This document shows, piece by piece, positions 17,234 through 26,372 of a stretch of 64,000 bases of DNA. Where the stretch lies: positions 96,414 through 160,413 of the forward strand of contig NZ_JAUDEA010000004.1 of assembly GCF_030372065.1 (NCBI RefSeq), written 5' to 3'. Below the pieces are notes generated by a model. It was not told the DNA's origin and ran no database searches. It saw only the letters and a program-made list of their open reading frames with translations. Source of the DNA: Thermophilibacter provencensis (lineage in GTDB: Bacteria; Actinomycetota; Coriobacteriia; Coriobacteriales; Atopobiaceae). Each line of letters opens with the position of its first letter. Within the stretch, counting starts at the first letter, position 1. The translations under genes were made by a program, and so were the position numbers.

Positions 17234-17255
17234 GGCGCGAGCGCCCCGCCCGTGC

Positions 17256-17963
17256 TCAGGCTCGACTGACGTTGAGCTCAAAGCTGTTGCTCTCCCCGCG
17301 GTAGGTTGCCACGGAGTACTCCACGGCCGTCCCACTGGCGTCGTGGGCAACAGTGTGGAAGAGCAAGAGCGGGTCTCCGGGCTCGACGTCGAGGAGCGCG
17401 GCGATCGCACCGTCGGCTTTGATGGCCTCAAGGCGTCGCTGTGCCGTCATCACGGGGTTTCCGCAGGCATCCATTGCGGCGTAGAGGCTCGACTCGTTGA
17501 AGTCGAACGAGTCGAGCTCTGGGTAGAGCGCGCAGGGGATGTAGCTTTCCACAAAGACGTTGGGCAGGTTGTCGGCATAGCGAAGTCGGACGAGTTTGAA
17601 GACGTCCTGACCGCGGGTGAGCTCGAGGCGCTTCTCGACCTCGGTGTTCGCGCGCTCACGCTTGAACACGAGGACTTTGGTTTTGGGGAGGCGCCCGGCA
17701 AGACGCATGGCGTCTTCGAAGCTCGAGATGCTCATGGTGAAGGACTGTCTCACCTTGGGCCTGGTCACCACCGTGCCACGACGCCGGCGCTTCTCGAGAT
17801 AACCCTCGTCCGCAAGAAGCTGAAGGGCTTGGCGTACCGTCGGCCTGCTCACCCCGTAGATTTGAGCAAGCTCAAGCTCTGAGGGTATGGTCTGTCCTTC
17901 GGGGTAGGTCCCGTCCTTAATCTTGGAGAGGAGGTCTTCGCGGACCTTATCATAGAGGGTCAT
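17256..17963 (-). CDS. GntR-family (HutC-type) transcriptional regulator
   Basis: 235 aa. N-terminal winged helix (about 1-70) with SELELAQIYGVSRPTVRQALQLL and the wing KRRRRGTVV, then a UTRA ligand domain (about 90-232) typical of the HutC subfamily, which binds sugar or amino-sugar phosphates. Divergent from deoC, manA and the epimerase gene, so it most likely controls them and itself from the shared 111-bp region. No direct proof of ligand. Confidence 0.93.
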   Translation of the reverse strand: MTLYDKVREDLLSKIKDGTYPEGQTIPSELELAQIYGVSRPTVRQALQLLADEGYLEKRRRRGTVVTRPKVRQSFTMSISSFEDAMRLAGRLPKTKVLVFKRERANTEVEKRLELTRGQDVFKLVRLRYADNLPNVFVESYIPCALYPELDSFDFNESSLYAAMDACGNPVMTAQRRLEAIKADGAIAALLDVEPGDPLLLFHTVAHDASGTAVEYSVATYRGESNSFELNVSRA

Positions 17964-18028
17964 CGGACCTCCCTTGTGTCAATAGTGTGTACTGACATAT
18001 ACATAACATATTGAGAAGAACCAGTTGT

Positions 18029-18043
18029 TATGTTACCAACATA
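18029..18043. promoter_or_regulatory. Candidate GntR operator
   Basis: TATGTT-ACC-AACATA is a perfect 6-bp inverted repeat with 3-bp spacing, in the AT-rich gap between the GntR gene and deoC; a related ATAACATA word lies at 18003-18010. Position and symmetry fit a HutC-type site. Confidence 0.5.
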
Positions 18044-18074
18044 TCGATTCTAGGGGAAATGGAGGGAAGCCGCC

Positions 18075-18785
18075 ATGAAACGCTATACGCTCGACGACCT
18101 TGCCCAGCTGATTGACCACACCAATTTGCGTCCCGACGCTACGCGCGAGGACATGGAGCGGCTCTGCGACGAGGCCAGGCGTCATCACTTTAGGATGGTG
18201 GCGGTGAACTCGGTGCAGTCCGCACTCTGCTCGCGGCTTCTTGCAGGGACGGACGTTCACACGGGCGCGGCGATTGGCTTTCCTCTGGGTCAGACCTCTA
18301 TTGCTTGCAAGGTTTTCGAGACAAAGGACGCGCTCGCCAACGGTGCCAACGAGATTGACTATGTGGTCAACCTCACCGAGGTCAAGGCCGGCAACTGGGC
18401 GTATGTGACTGACGAGATGACGCGGATTGTGGAGGTGTGCCGCGAGGCGCAGGTGCCCTCCAAGGTCATCTTCGAGAACTGCCTGCTCACGCACGACGAG
18501 AAGCTCAGGCTCTGCGAGATTGCGAGCGAGGTCCTGCCCTCCTTCGTGAAGACCTCGACGGGCTTTTCGAAGGGGGGAGCCACCGTTGAGGACGTGCGCC
18601 TCATGCGCGAACACGTTGACGCCCGCGTGAAGGTCAAGGCGGCGGGCGGAATTCGCACCGCTGACGCGTTTCTTGATATGGTGAGCGCTGGTGCCGAGCG
18701 CATTGGCTGCAGCGCCGGAGTTCCAATCATTGAGGAGATCGGCGCGCGCATGGCGGCCGACGGCGTCTCCTCGCTCGAGCTTTAG
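18075..18785 (+). CDS. deoC: Deoxyribose-phosphate aldolase
   Basis: 236 aa, class I aldolase splitting deoxyribose-5-phosphate to acetaldehyde and glyceraldehyde-3-phosphate. Seen: [27 protein letters not shown], the Schiff-base Lys region [14 protein letters not shown] and [23 protein letters not shown] precedes the ATG. First gene of a three-gene run with manA and an epimerase. Confidence 0.97.
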   Translation: MKRYTLDDLAQLIDHTNLRPDATREDMERLCDEARRHHFRMVAVNSVQSALCSRLLAGTDVHTGAAIGFPLGQTSIACKVFETKDALANGANEIDYVVNLTEVKAGNWAYVTDEMTRIVEVCREAQVPSKVIFENCLLTHDEKLRLCEIASEVLPSFVKTSTGFSKGGATVEDVRLMREHVDARVKVKAAGGIRTADAFLDMVSAGAERIGCSAGVPIIEEIGARMAADGVSSLEL

Positions 18786-18794
18786 GGGGGCGGG

Positions 18795-19742
18795 ATGGGA
18801 CCGCTGCTTCTGCGCCCCAACTACATCTCGCCGGTTTGGTCGGGTCCGCGCATCAACGAGGCCCGCGGGATGACAGGCGACGTTTGCCACGGAGAGTCCT
18901 TTGACGTCTCGGTTCACGAGGGGCTCGTCAACGTGGTTGAGGGCGGGCCGTATGGCGGGGTCCCGCTCGATGAGCTCATTCGCGAGCATCGAGCTGAGAT
19001 CATGGGAGACCTCGAGGACGACGGCATCGTGCAGGTGCTTGTCATGGACGCTGCGGATAACCTTTCCGTGCAGGTCCATCCTGACGAGGCGTATGCCCAG
19101 GCGCACGAGGGCGACCACGAGAAGACCGAGTCCTGGTACATCCTTGCCGCCAATCCCGGTGCCTTCATCTACTGCGGAACCATTACCAATGACGTCGATG
19201 TCATCCGAGCGGCCGCGCTTGACGACACGGTGGGCGAGAAGTGCTGTCGCAAGGTGCCTGTCTCTGAGGGTGACTTCGTCCTCATACCGGCGGGGACGCT
19301 TCATGCCCTGGGCAAGGGCGTTTTTGCCCTCGAGGTTGGCAGCCTTGGCTTCAAGACCTACCGCGTCTGCGACTGGGGGCGCGGGCGCGAGCTTCACGTG
19401 AAGCGGGGCTTTGACGTGCTGCGGACGGACAGCCGCCCAGAGCCCGGCCACTTTGGCGCCTTTGACGCTCAGGCACCGGCCTCCGTGCGGCGCGGCGTGA
19501 CGCATCGCCTGTTTGTGAGCGACGTCGTTGACGTGCGCGGAGGCTGGGAGGCACGGACAAACGGACGCTACGAGGTCATCTCGTGCGTTGCGGGTCGCGC
19601 TCGGATTTGCACGACGGACGGGATGGTCGAACTCCCCTTCACGCGCTCCGCGCTCGTTCCCGCGAGTGTGGGCAGTTACTCGATAGAGGGCACGTGCCGA
19701 GTGCTGAGGAGCTACGCAACAAGGCCGGGCGAGACTTCCTAA
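18795..19742 (+). CDS. manA: Class I mannose-6-phosphate isomerase
   Basis: 315 aa, zinc-dependent interconversion of mannose-6-phosphate and fructose-6-phosphate. Cupin-type metal motif in VQVHPDEAYA (Gln/His) and the second cluster FVLIPAGTLHALGKGV. The short Gram-positive form, about 315 residues. It starts 9 bp after deoC behind GGGGGGCGGG. Being co-transcribed with deoC suggests joint entry of sugar phosphates into glycolysis. An adjoining role for other sugars cannot be excluded. Confidence 0.9.
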   Translation: MGPLLLRPNYISPVWSGPRINEARGMTGDVCHGESFDVSVHEGLVNVVEGGPYGGVPLDELIREHRAEIMGDLEDDGIVQVLVMDAADNLSVQVHPDEAYAQAHEGDHEKTESWYILAANPGAFIYCGTITNDVDVIRAAALDDTVGEKCCRKVPVSEGDFVLIPAGTLHALGKGVFALEVGSLGFKTYRVCDWGRGRELHVKRGFDVLRTDSRPEPGHFGAFDAQAPASVRRGVTHRLFVSDVVDVRGGWEARTNGRYEVISCVAGRARICTTDGMVELPFTRSALVPASVGSYSIEGTCRVLRSYATRPGETS

Positions 19743-19752
19743 GGAGGAGACG

Positions 19753-20622
19753 ATGCAACGAATTCTCATCACCGGGGCAAACGGCTATCTTGCAAGCTTG
19801 GCCCAGCTCTACAACGCGGGGCGCTATGAGTTCCTTCGCGTCTCGCACTCTGACGTTGACTTTCGAGACCCTGAAGGTGTGGAGGCGTTTGTCCGCGCGG
19901 CGGACTTTGACGTGTGTCTGCACATGGCGGCGGACGCCACGACCGCCCATTGCGAGCAGGACCCCGAGGGCACGCGCCTCGTGAACACCGAGTCCGCCAT
20001 CGCCATCGCGCGCGCCTGTCACGAGCTGGGAAGGCAGGTCGTGTTCATCTCTACGGAGCAGTGCTTCAACGCCTCTCCCGGCGCGGCGCCCTTCTCGGAG
20101 GAGGACGAGCAGGCCTCCACGACGCGCTACGGTCAGCAGAAGATGGAGGCGGACGCCTGGATCAGGGAAAACGTCGACGACTATCTCATCCTGCGCTTCT
20201 CGTGGATGTTTGGCCTGGCCATGCCCGGTGTGCGACCCTCTCCCAACATCCTCACCAACGTGATGGGCGCGCTGCGCTCCGGCAGACCTACGGTGTTTAG
20301 GGTGCATGAGCGTCGCAACATGACCTATGCCCAGCGCTTTGCGGGCCAGCTTCCCGCGATTCTCGGGCTTCCGAGCGGGGCATATCACCTTGCCAGCCAG
20401 AACGGTCGCACCACGTATGAGACCGCGCGCCTGGTCGCGGAGCGCCTGGGATGCCCTGTCGCCGAGGTTGACCGCCTCATCCTTCCGGACGAGAGCACCT
20501 ATGCCGAGCACCCGCGCGACTTTCGCCTTGCGTCGGACAAGATACGGGCTGCGGGTATTGAGCTGGGGAGCTTTGAGGAGGACCTCGATCTCTGTCTGCG
20601 GGACTTCGGCCTTGGCGCGTGA
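19753..20622 (+). CDS. NAD(P)-dependent sugar epimerase/reductase (RmlD-like)
   Basis: 289 aa, short-chain dehydrogenase fold. N-terminal nucleotide motif TGANGYLAS, middle segment HMAADATTAHCEQDPEG, and the active-site pair in TRYGQQKMEADAWI (YxxxK). Closest in layout to dTDP-4-dehydrorhamnose reductase, but there are no other rhamnose genes here, so the substrate is open. It starts 10 bp after manA with AAGGAGGAG and ends the operon; the repeat array begins right after. Confidence 0.88.
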   Translation: MQRILITGANGYLASLAQLYNAGRYEFLRVSHSDVDFRDPEGVEAFVRAADFDVCLHMAADATTAHCEQDPEGTRLVNTESAIAIARACHELGRQVVFISTEQCFNASPGAAPFSEEDEQASTTRYGQQKMEADAWIRENVDDYLILRFSWMFGLAMPGVRPSPNILTNVMGALRSGRPTVFRVHERRNMTYAQRFAGQLPAILGLPSGAYHLASQNGRTTYETARLVAERLGCPVAEVDRLILPDESTYAEHPRDFRLASDKIRAAGIELGSFEEDLDLCLRDFGLGA

Positions 20623-20663
20623 CGGCGAGGAGGCCGTGGTCCCGTGCCACGTCTCGGAGCCAT

Positions 20664-21031
20664 GTCGAGAAATACCTGCCCTTGTGCCACGTCCCGGGTC
20701 CGAGGTCGAGAGAACTCGGGGTCTGTACCACGCTCTCAGATCTGTGCCGAGAAAACCCGGGGCGTGTGCCAGCGGCGCCGCCCACCCGTCGAGAAAACCT
20801 GGGGGGTGTACCGCACGACGCGATTCTTGCCGAGAAAACTGGTCCTCTGTACCGTGCCGGCGCCACCGCGGTGTTGGCGCGTGGTACAGCGCGCGGATTA
20901 TATCGGCAAGAATTCTCAGATCTGGTACAGGGGCGAGGTATTCTCGGCATGCGGTCTGAGCGCGCCGTACAGACCCCCGGTTCTCTCGGCGTGATTTGCC
21001 AAAACTGGTACAGGGGAGCTGTTTTCTCGAC
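20664..21031. repeat. Family E array: nine ~26-bp units, five forward and four inverted
   Basis: The unit is GCCGAGAAAAC, a few variable bases, then GGGTCTGTACCA. Forward copies begin near 20664, 20705, 20746, 20788 and 20829. Inverted copies begin near 20882, 20923, 20967 and 21006. Copies are spaced about 41-44 bp start to start. The two sets face each other around a GC hairpin (about 20855-20881), so the transcript could fold into one long branched hairpin. It fills the gap between the epimerase gene and tRNA-Arg. Not a CRISPR: units are inverted about a centre and spacers are short and partly alike. Confidence 0.85.
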
Positions 21032-21050
21032 GCGCTCGTGACGGCGATAC

Positions 21051-21082
21051 ACAAAACGGGAGGCTCCCAAGGGAGCCTCCCG
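21051..21082 (-). terminator. Terminator of tRNA-Arg(ACG)
   Basis: Perfect stem CGGGAGGCTCCC / GGGAGCCTCCCG with a 2-nt centre, followed by TTTTG on the minus strand. Confidence 0.9.
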
Positions 21083-21091
21083 TAACTTGCG

Positions 21092-21168
21092 TGGTGCGGC
21101 GTATAGGATTCGAACCTATGACGCCCTGATTCGTAGTCAGGTCCTCTATCCAGCTGAGGTAACGCCGC
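21092..21168 (-). tRNA. tRNA-Arg (anticodon ACG)
   Basis: 77 nt with encoded CCA. The acceptor GCGGCGT pairs with ACGCCGC. The anticodon loop CTACGAA gives ACG (inosine-modified, reads CGN). Upstream on the minus strand a TTGACG and CAATAT pair lie 17 bp apart. Confidence 0.96.
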
Positions 21169-21260
21169 GTGCGATTGGATATATTGCCACGCAAGAGGGA
21201 CCGCGTCAAGCGTCAGCGAGAAAAAAGTCGAAGATGTGGTGAGGCCGTGGCCCGCCAAAC

Positions 21261-21294
21261 GAAAAGACCCGCCTTGCGCGCAGCAAGACGGGTC
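21261..21294 (-). terminator. Terminator of tRNA-Ser(GCT)
   Basis: Minus-strand stem GACCCGTCTTGC / GCAAGGCGGGTC followed by TTTTCG. Confidence 0.88.
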
Positions 21295-21304
21295 CCAAAC
21301 AGTC

Positions 21305-21396
21305 TGGCGGAGAGCTGGGGATTCGAACCCCAGATAGGATTTGCATCCTATACTCGCTTAGCAGGCGAGCACCTTCGGCCTCTCGGTCAGCTCTCC
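21305..21396 (-). tRNA. tRNA-Ser (anticodon GCT)
   Basis: 92 nt, class II with a long variable arm and encoded CCA. The acceptor GGAGAGC pairs with GCTCTCC. The anticodon loop CTGCTAA gives GCT (reads AGC/AGU). Promoter TTGTGA-N17-TATCAT lies at 21412-21440 on the minus strand. Confidence 0.96.
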
Positions 21397-21411
21397 ATTA
21401 GGTGCTAGAGC

Positions 21412-21440
21412 ATGATACCCCACAACGGCTCAACTCACAA
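21412..21440 (-). promoter_or_regulatory. Promoter of tRNA-Ser(GCT)
   Basis: TTGTGA (21435-21440) and TATCAT (21412-21417) on the minus strand, 17-bp spacer, about 15 bp before the tRNA 5' end. Confidence 0.7.
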
Positions 21441-21488
21441 CGCCCGTATTTCTCGGCAACGAGAAATACCTAGAGATCGTCTGCACGC

Positions 21489-22457
21489 TCAGAAAAGCCG
21501 CGCGAGGAACCGCTCGTCAACGATGACGTCTCCGTGGCGCGCGGCAAGCTTGTTCCACGAGAAGAGAGGGACAAGCTCTTGGGGCGTGACGTCGGCGCCG
21601 GGCTCGCAGAGGCCAACTGCGGCCCCGAGCGCGCCCACGATGCGCTCGGGGCGCACGCCGCGCTCGCGCAGCGCGCCGAGGTCGAGGTCCTTCTCGCGCT
21701 TTGAGAGGCGCCTTCCGTCTGCGGCAACGAGCAGGGGGACGTGCCCGTAGGCGGGTGCCTCGTATCCGAGCAGGCGCCCCAGATAGATCTGTCGCGCGCA
21801 CGAGCCGAGAAGATCGCGCCCGCGCACCACCTGGTTCACGCCCATGAGGGCGTCGTCTACCACCACGGCGAGCTGGTAGGCCACAACGCCGTCGCTGCGT
21901 CGCACGAGAAAGTCTCCGCACTCGCGCGCGAGCACCTCGCGCCGCGCCCCGAAGGCGAGGTCGGAGAACTCGATGGTGCCCGCGGGGTCGTCCTCGTCCG
22001 GAACCCGCAGGCGCACGGCCGGCGGGCGCGTCGCACTGCGGCGGGCAACCTCATCCGCGGAGAGCTCCCGGCATGTGCCGGGGTAGATGGGCGCGCCGTC
22101 GGAGGCGTGCGGCGCGGTTGCCGCATGGAGCTCGGCGCGCGAGCAGAAGCAGGGGTAGGTGAGCCCGCGCGCGGAGAGCTCCTCGAGCGCTGCGCCGTAG
22201 AGCTCGGCGCGCTCGCTCTGGTAGTACGGTCCCTCGTCCCAGGCGAGTCCCAGCCACTCGAGGTCGTGCATGAGCAGCTCGGCGCGCTCGCGGCTCTGGG
22301 CACGCGGATCAAGGTCCTCGACGCGCATCACCATCTCTCCGCTCGCCGATCGCGCGGAGAGCCAGGCCATGAGCGCGGAGAACGCGTTTCCCAGGTGCAT
22401 GCGACCCGAGGGCGTTGGCGCAAACCTGCCGCGCACGCACGGTGTTGCGTTGCTCAT
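21489..22457 (-). CDS. gluQ: Glutamyl-Q tRNA(Asp) synthetase
   Basis: 322 aa, a truncated GluRS-like enzyme that attaches glutamate to queuosine of tRNA-Asp. It has the class I HIGH-like GRFAPTPSGRMHLGN, and a KMSKS-like LSKREKD motif. It lacks the C-terminal anticodon-binding domain of true GluRS. The CFCSR motif fits a partial zinc site. A QueT-like queuosine-precursor transporter is encoded at 40665-41291, which fits the pathway. It stands alone between tRNA-Ser and a GNAT gene. Confidence 0.93.
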   Translation of the reverse strand: MSNATPCVRGRFAPTPSGRMHLGNAFSALMAWLSARSASGEMVMRVEDLDPRAQSRERAELLMHDLEWLGLAWDEGPYYQSERAELYGAALEELSARGLTYPCFCSRAELHAATAPHASDGAPIYPGTCRELSADEVARRSATRPPAVRLRVPDEDDPAGTIEFSDLAFGARREVLARECGDFLVRRSDGVVAYQLAVVVDDALMGVNQVVRGRDLLGSCARQIYLGRLLGYEAPAYGHVPLLVAADGRRLSKREKDLDLGALRERGVRPERIVGALGAAVGLCEPGADVTPQELVPLFSWNKLAARHGDVIVDERFLARLF

Positions 22458-22541
22458 TCCTCACCCCCCATGAACAGGCAGAACCGAAAATCAGGACATC
22501 CGGGCGCCAGAAATCCGAATCGCCATCCCGCGCGCCGGGCG

Positions 22542-23192
22542 CTACAGACGCTCCGAGTAGACGTAGATGCCAAAGTCGGCGCCCGGTTCCTCGCCCGGCC
22601 ACGTGACCTCCGAGCGCCGCCGCAGCTCCTGCGTGAGCCCCATGTGGTCGTAGAAGGAGACGTCGCAGTTATCGTCGGTGAGCAGGTAGTAGCCCGCCGC
22701 GCCGCGCTCGCGCAGGTGCGCGCGGACGCGGTCGAGAAGCCGCCGGCCAAGGCCGAGCCCGCGCGCCTCCGGCGAGACGATGAGCAGCTTGAGGGCGGCC
22801 GCGGCCTCGGGCGCGCCGGCCTTCTCGTAGTCCAGCGCGAGGCCCGCGCCCTCCACCACGCCCGCCATCTCAAGGTCCATGGCGAGGGTGGCCTCCGGGC
22901 TGCGCGCGGCCTCGCGCTCAGCGACGGACCCGCGGTCGCGCCACTCGTCCGCGTCGGCGACAACGCCATCCTTCTCGGCAAGCAGAACGGCGCCGAGCGG
23001 AGCGCCGTCGCGCTCGGCCACGAGCGACCACGTGGTGTGGCTCAGGTAGTCGCAAAGCTCCACGGTTGCCGCGAGCTCGCCGGGCTCGCCCGGGAAGTCC
23101 GCCAGCCACGTCTGGGCGATGAGGCTGACGAGCGGATAGAAGTCTCGCTCCTCAAAGGGGCGCAGCGCGAGTTCCCCGACGTTCTCTGACAT
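22542..23192 (-). CDS. GNAT-family N-acetyltransferase
   Basis: 216 aa. The start at 23192 (MSENVGEL) is chosen because TAGGAG lies 6-7 bases upstream. Acetyl-CoA binding motif A is seen in SPEARGLGLGRRLLDRV, and the following YYLLTDDNCDVSFYDHMGL fits motif B. A long acidic insert in the middle is unusual. Substrate unknown. Divergent from purH across 69 bp. Confidence 0.88.
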   Translation of the reverse strand: MSENVGELALRPFEERDFYPLVSLIAQTWLADFPGEPGELAATVELCDYLSHTTWSLVAERDGAPLGAVLLAEKDGVVADADEWRDRGSVAEREAARSPEATLAMDLEMAGVVEGAGLALDYEKAGAPEAAAALKLLIVSPEARGLGLGRRLLDRVRAHLRERGAAGYYLLTDDNCDVSFYDHMGLTQELRRRSEVTWPGEEPGADFGIYVYSERL

Positions 23193-23261
23193 ATCGTCTC
23201 CTAGCTGAGGTATCGTAAGAGAGACGGTACCGCAAGCGGTCCACATTTCCAAGGAGGGCTT

Positions 23262-24893
23262 ATGGCAGACACTCCCATCAGGCGCGCGCTCGTCTCGGTA
23301 ACCGACAAAACCGGCGTCGTTGACTTCGTCAAGGCGCTCGAGGACGAGTTTGGGGTCGAGGTGATCTCAACCGGCGGCACGGCTCGCGTGCTCGAGGAGG
23401 CCGGCGTCCATGTGGTGCCCATCGAGCAGTACACGGGCTTCCCGGAGATGATGGACGGCCGCGTGAAGACCCTTCACCCCAAGGTGCACGGCGGCCTTCT
23501 TGCCCGCCGCGACAACCCCGCCCACATGGCCGAGGCTGCCGAGCACGGCATTGGTATGATTGATCTTGTGTGCGTGAACCTCTATGAGTTTGAGAAGACC
23601 GTGTCCAAGCCGGACGTTACGTTTGACGACGCCATCGAGCACATTGACATCGGTGGCCCCTCGATGCTGCGCTCCGCGGCAAAGAACGCCGCGTCCGTGA
23701 CCGTGGTCTCCGACCCGGCGGACTACGACGAGGTCCTCGAGGAGATGCGCGCCAACGACGGCTGCACCTCCCTCGAGCTGCGACGCTACCTGCAGCTCAA
23801 GGTCTACGAGACCACGGCCAACTACGACGCGGCCATCGCCATGTGGCTCGCCGACCGCTACGACGAGGACTTCGCGGACGACGAGTGCGACGATGCTCCC
23901 GCCATGCCCGAGGAGCTGGGCTTCTATCTCGAGAAGGTCGACGACCTGCGCTACGGCGAGAACCCCCAGCAGACCGCCGCGGTCTACCGCTTTGCCGACG
24001 AGATGGCCGACGCCTGCTCCTCCGCCAACCCGCTCGTGGGCGCCGAGCAGCTCCAGGGCAAGCCGCTCTCCTACAACAACTACCTGGACGCGGACGCCGC
24101 GTGGAACCTCGTGCGCGAGTTCGACGGACCGGCCTGCGTGATCCTCAAGCACCAGAACCCCTGCGGCTCCGCCGTTGCCGAGGACATCACCACCGCCTAC
24201 GACCGCGCCTTTGCGTGCGATCCCAAGAGCGCATTTGGCGGCATCATCGCCTGCAACCGCGAGGTGCCCTTTGAGCTGGTGGAGCACGCCTTTGACGAGA
24301 ACGGCCAGTTCGTCGAGGTCATCATTGCCCCGAGCTACACCCCCGAGGCCATCGAGCGCATGGCCAAGCGCCCCAACCTGCGCGTCCTTGCCACGGGTGG
24401 TGCCGAGGGGCACGCTGAGTTTGAGCTGCGCTCCATCGATGGCGGCATCCTCGTCCAGAACGTCGACACCGTTGCCGAGGACCCCGAGACCTTCACCTGC
24501 CCCACCGAGCGCAAGCCCACGCCGGAGGAGATGGACGAGCTCATGTTTGCGTGGCGCGTCTGCAAGGGCGTGAAGTCCAACGCAATTCTCGTCTCCAAGG
24601 ACAAGTCCGGCATTGGCATGGGCCCGGGTCAGCCCAACCGCGTTGACTCCGCGCTTCTGGCCTGCCAGCGAGCGGACGAGGCCTGCGAGCGCATGGGCAT
24701 GGAGAAGGGCGGATACGCCTGTGCGTCCGACGCATTCTTCCCGTTCCGCGACAACGTGGACGTGCTCGCCGAGCACGGTGTGACCTGCATCATCCAGCCC
24801 GGCGGCTCCAAGCGCGACGACGAGTCCATCGAGGCCTGCAACGAGCACGGCATTGCGATGGTCTTCACCGGCAACCGCCACTTCCGCCACTAA
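23262..24893 (+). CDS. purH: Bifunctional AICAR transformylase / IMP cyclohydrolase
   Basis: 543 aa, catalysing the last two steps of IMP synthesis. The N-terminal MGS-like cyclohydrolase domain (about 1-195) has [21 protein letters not shown] and [13 protein letters not shown]. The transformylase domain (about 200-543) has [22 protein letters not shown] (the KH motif), SAFGGIIA and [18 protein letters not shown] precedes the ATG. A single-gene unit; repeats follow directly. Confidence 0.98.
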   Translation: MADTPIRRALVSVTDKTGVVDFVKALEDEFGVEVISTGGTARVLEEAGVHVVPIEQYTGFPEMMDGRVKTLHPKVHGGLLARRDNPAHMAEAAEHGIGMIDLVCVNLYEFEKTVSKPDVTFDDAIEHIDIGGPSMLRSAAKNAASVTVVSDPADYDEVLEEMRANDGCTSLELRRYLQLKVYETTANYDAAIAMWLADRYDEDFADDECDDAPAMPEELGFYLEKVDDLRYGENPQQTAAVYRFADEMADACSSANPLVGAEQLQGKPLSYNNYLDADAAWNLVREFDGPACVILKHQNPCGSAVAEDITTAYDRAFACDPKSAFGGIIACNREVPFELVEHAFDENGQFVEVIIAPSYTPEAIERMAKRPNLRVLATGGAEGHAEFELRSIDGGILVQNVDTVAEDPETFTCPTERKPTPEEMDELMFAWRVCKGVKSNAILVSKDKSGIGMGPGQPNRVDSALLACQRADEACERMGMEKGGYACASDAFFPFRDNVDVLAEHGVTCIIQPGGSKRDDESIEACNEHGIAMVFTGNRHFRH

Positions 24894-24894
24894 C

Positions 24895-25085
24895 CTGACA
24901 AAGAAACCTGTCAAAAGTGACAGGGTAGTTTGTCATGTGCGCCCCGGACGGCCCCAACGCCGCCCGGGGCGCCGCTCTATACCTTCTCGGCGCGGTGGGC
25001 GCCCCGAGAAGGCCCGGCGGCCAAAATGATGACACTTTACCCTGTCACCTTTGTCATCATCACCTTTGTCATCACCTTTGTCGGG
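24895..25085. repeat. Intergenic hairpins and family A repeats between purH and the DUF4143 gene
   Basis: The gap holds a family A copy (24895-24936), a GC hairpin (GCGCCCCGG / CCCGGGGCGC, 24939-24972), a second hairpin with arms CCTTCTCGG / CCGAGAAGG (24982-25012), and a half-palindrome of family A with three CACCTTTGTCA words (25022-25085). The last part shares the run GGCGGCCAAAATGATGACA with 33126-33144. Confidence 0.75.
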
Positions 25086-25088
25086 TCG

Positions 25089-26372
25089 TCACATCGTGAG
25101 CGCGCCGATGGGGAAGGCGTACACGCCCGTCTTCTTGTCGAGCCGAGGTCGCGTACAACTGCCCATGATGACGGCGAGGAACGTGGGGTCGGGGCAGCCG
25201 GCGGCAGGGTTCTTGCGGAGCTTGCTTCTCAGGCGCGTGAGCCCGCGGGCCGCCTCATCAAACTGAGTCTCGCCAATCGCAACGTTGATTGCTCCCCACC
25301 TGCCGTCCGACAGGGTGATCACGGCGTCGGCGCGCGCCCCGTCGGAGTCCGCGTAGTACCTCACCGTGGGCGCGGCCTCCATCTCGAGCACGGACGCGTA
25401 GACGTTGAGGTCGCGCAGAACGAGGCAGCGCAGAAGCGAGAGGAGCGCGGGGGCGTCTTGGAGCAGCGTGTCCGGCGTGTGCGTGAGCCACATGGCGGGG
25501 ATGGATGGGTCTACGAACTGCATTCGCGGCTTGAACCTCACGCGTGAGGTGGAGCGAATGGGCGCCCGCCATCCCTCAACGACATAGGCAAGATACGTAT
25601 CAAGGAAGAGCTGCCGGTAATCGCGCGCGGTGTTTCTCGAGAAGGGCTTCTCGCCGCGGTCGCGGGCATATGCCGCATAGTCCTCGTAGGTTGCCTGCCA
25701 ATCGCAGGCGGCGTGCGCGCAGGCGACCTTTACCGCCATGGGGATCCGCTTGCCCCGCTTTGGCAGCTCGTTCTCCATGACGGTCTGCAGCAGAACTCGG
25801 ATGAGTCGCGCGGAGGCATCCGCCCCCAGACCCTGCAGGCGGGGCCACCCGCCCTGACAGATTGCCTCGGCAACCTCGGGGAGGCCCATTGGACACGACA
25901 TCGGATAGAAGTTGTGGGTGAAGAGCCCCATAAGGGAGACGCTCACGTTGGAAAGGCCGGCCTCGGCAAGCGAGAGGGGCCAGAGCCGGACGATCGGGGT
26001 GCTCGCAAGATGGCGCTCCTCCTCGGGTCGTCCATCAACTGAGCTCACGAGAAGGAACGACCCGTCGCGAGACTGCGCCGCCGACTTGGCGAGGGAGGGG
26101 ATGAGCTGCCACTCGTCGATAACGTGCGGCGACAGACCGCCCTGCAGCGCGCGATCCGGGTTGGTTTCGATGATGGGGCGGATGCCCTCGTCGTCTGCGG
26201 CAATGACGCTTCGGGCCTGGGCGAGCGCGGTCCAGCTCTTTCCCGCACCGTGGGGGCCAACAAGGCGCACGATTGTGTGGTTTTTGAGGAGATGGCGGAG
26301 CTTTCCGTCAATGAGCCTCATTCGGTAGCCGTGAGGGCACAGATATCCCTGGTCCTGCTTGTCCATCTTCAT
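25089..26372 (-). CDS. AAA-type ATPase with DUF4143-like C-terminus
   Basis: 427 aa. Walker A is VGPHGAGKS (about 39-47) and a DEWQLIPSL Walker-B-like motif lies near 91. The remainder matches the COG1373 layout: a helical middle, then a nuclease-like DUF4143 domain with WGAINVAIGETQFDEAARGL. The family is a common stand-alone ATPase of unsettled role. It is flanked by the family A repeats on one side and by an AT-rich region on the other, which may indicate acquisition. Divergent from the PTS operon. Confidence 0.85.
   Translation of the reverse strand: MKMDKQDQGYLCPHGYRMRLIDGKLRHLLKNHTIVRLVGPHGAGKSWTALAQARSVIAADDEGIRPIIETNPDRALQGGLSPHVIDEWQLIPSLAKSAAQSRDGSFLLVSSVDGRPEEERHLASTPIVRLWPLSLAEAGLSNVSVSLMGLFTHNFYPMSCPMGLPEVAEAICQGGWPRLQGLGADASARLIRVLLQTVMENELPKRGKRIPMAVKVACAHAACDWQATYEDYAAYARDRGEKPFSRNTARDYRQLFLDTYLAYVVEGWRAPIRSTSRVRFKPRMQFVDPSIPAMWLTHTPDTLLQDAPALLSLLRCLVLRDLNVYASVLEMEAAPTVRYYADSDGARADAVITLSDGRWGAINVAIGETQFDEAARGLTRLRSKLRKNPAAGCPDPTFLAVIMGSCTRPRLDKKTGVYAFPIGALTM

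Noticed and set aside
20664..21031. A CRISPR array
   Set aside because: Units occur in both orientations around a centre, vary in sequence, and spacers are short (about 14-25 bp) and partly alike. No cas gene is present.
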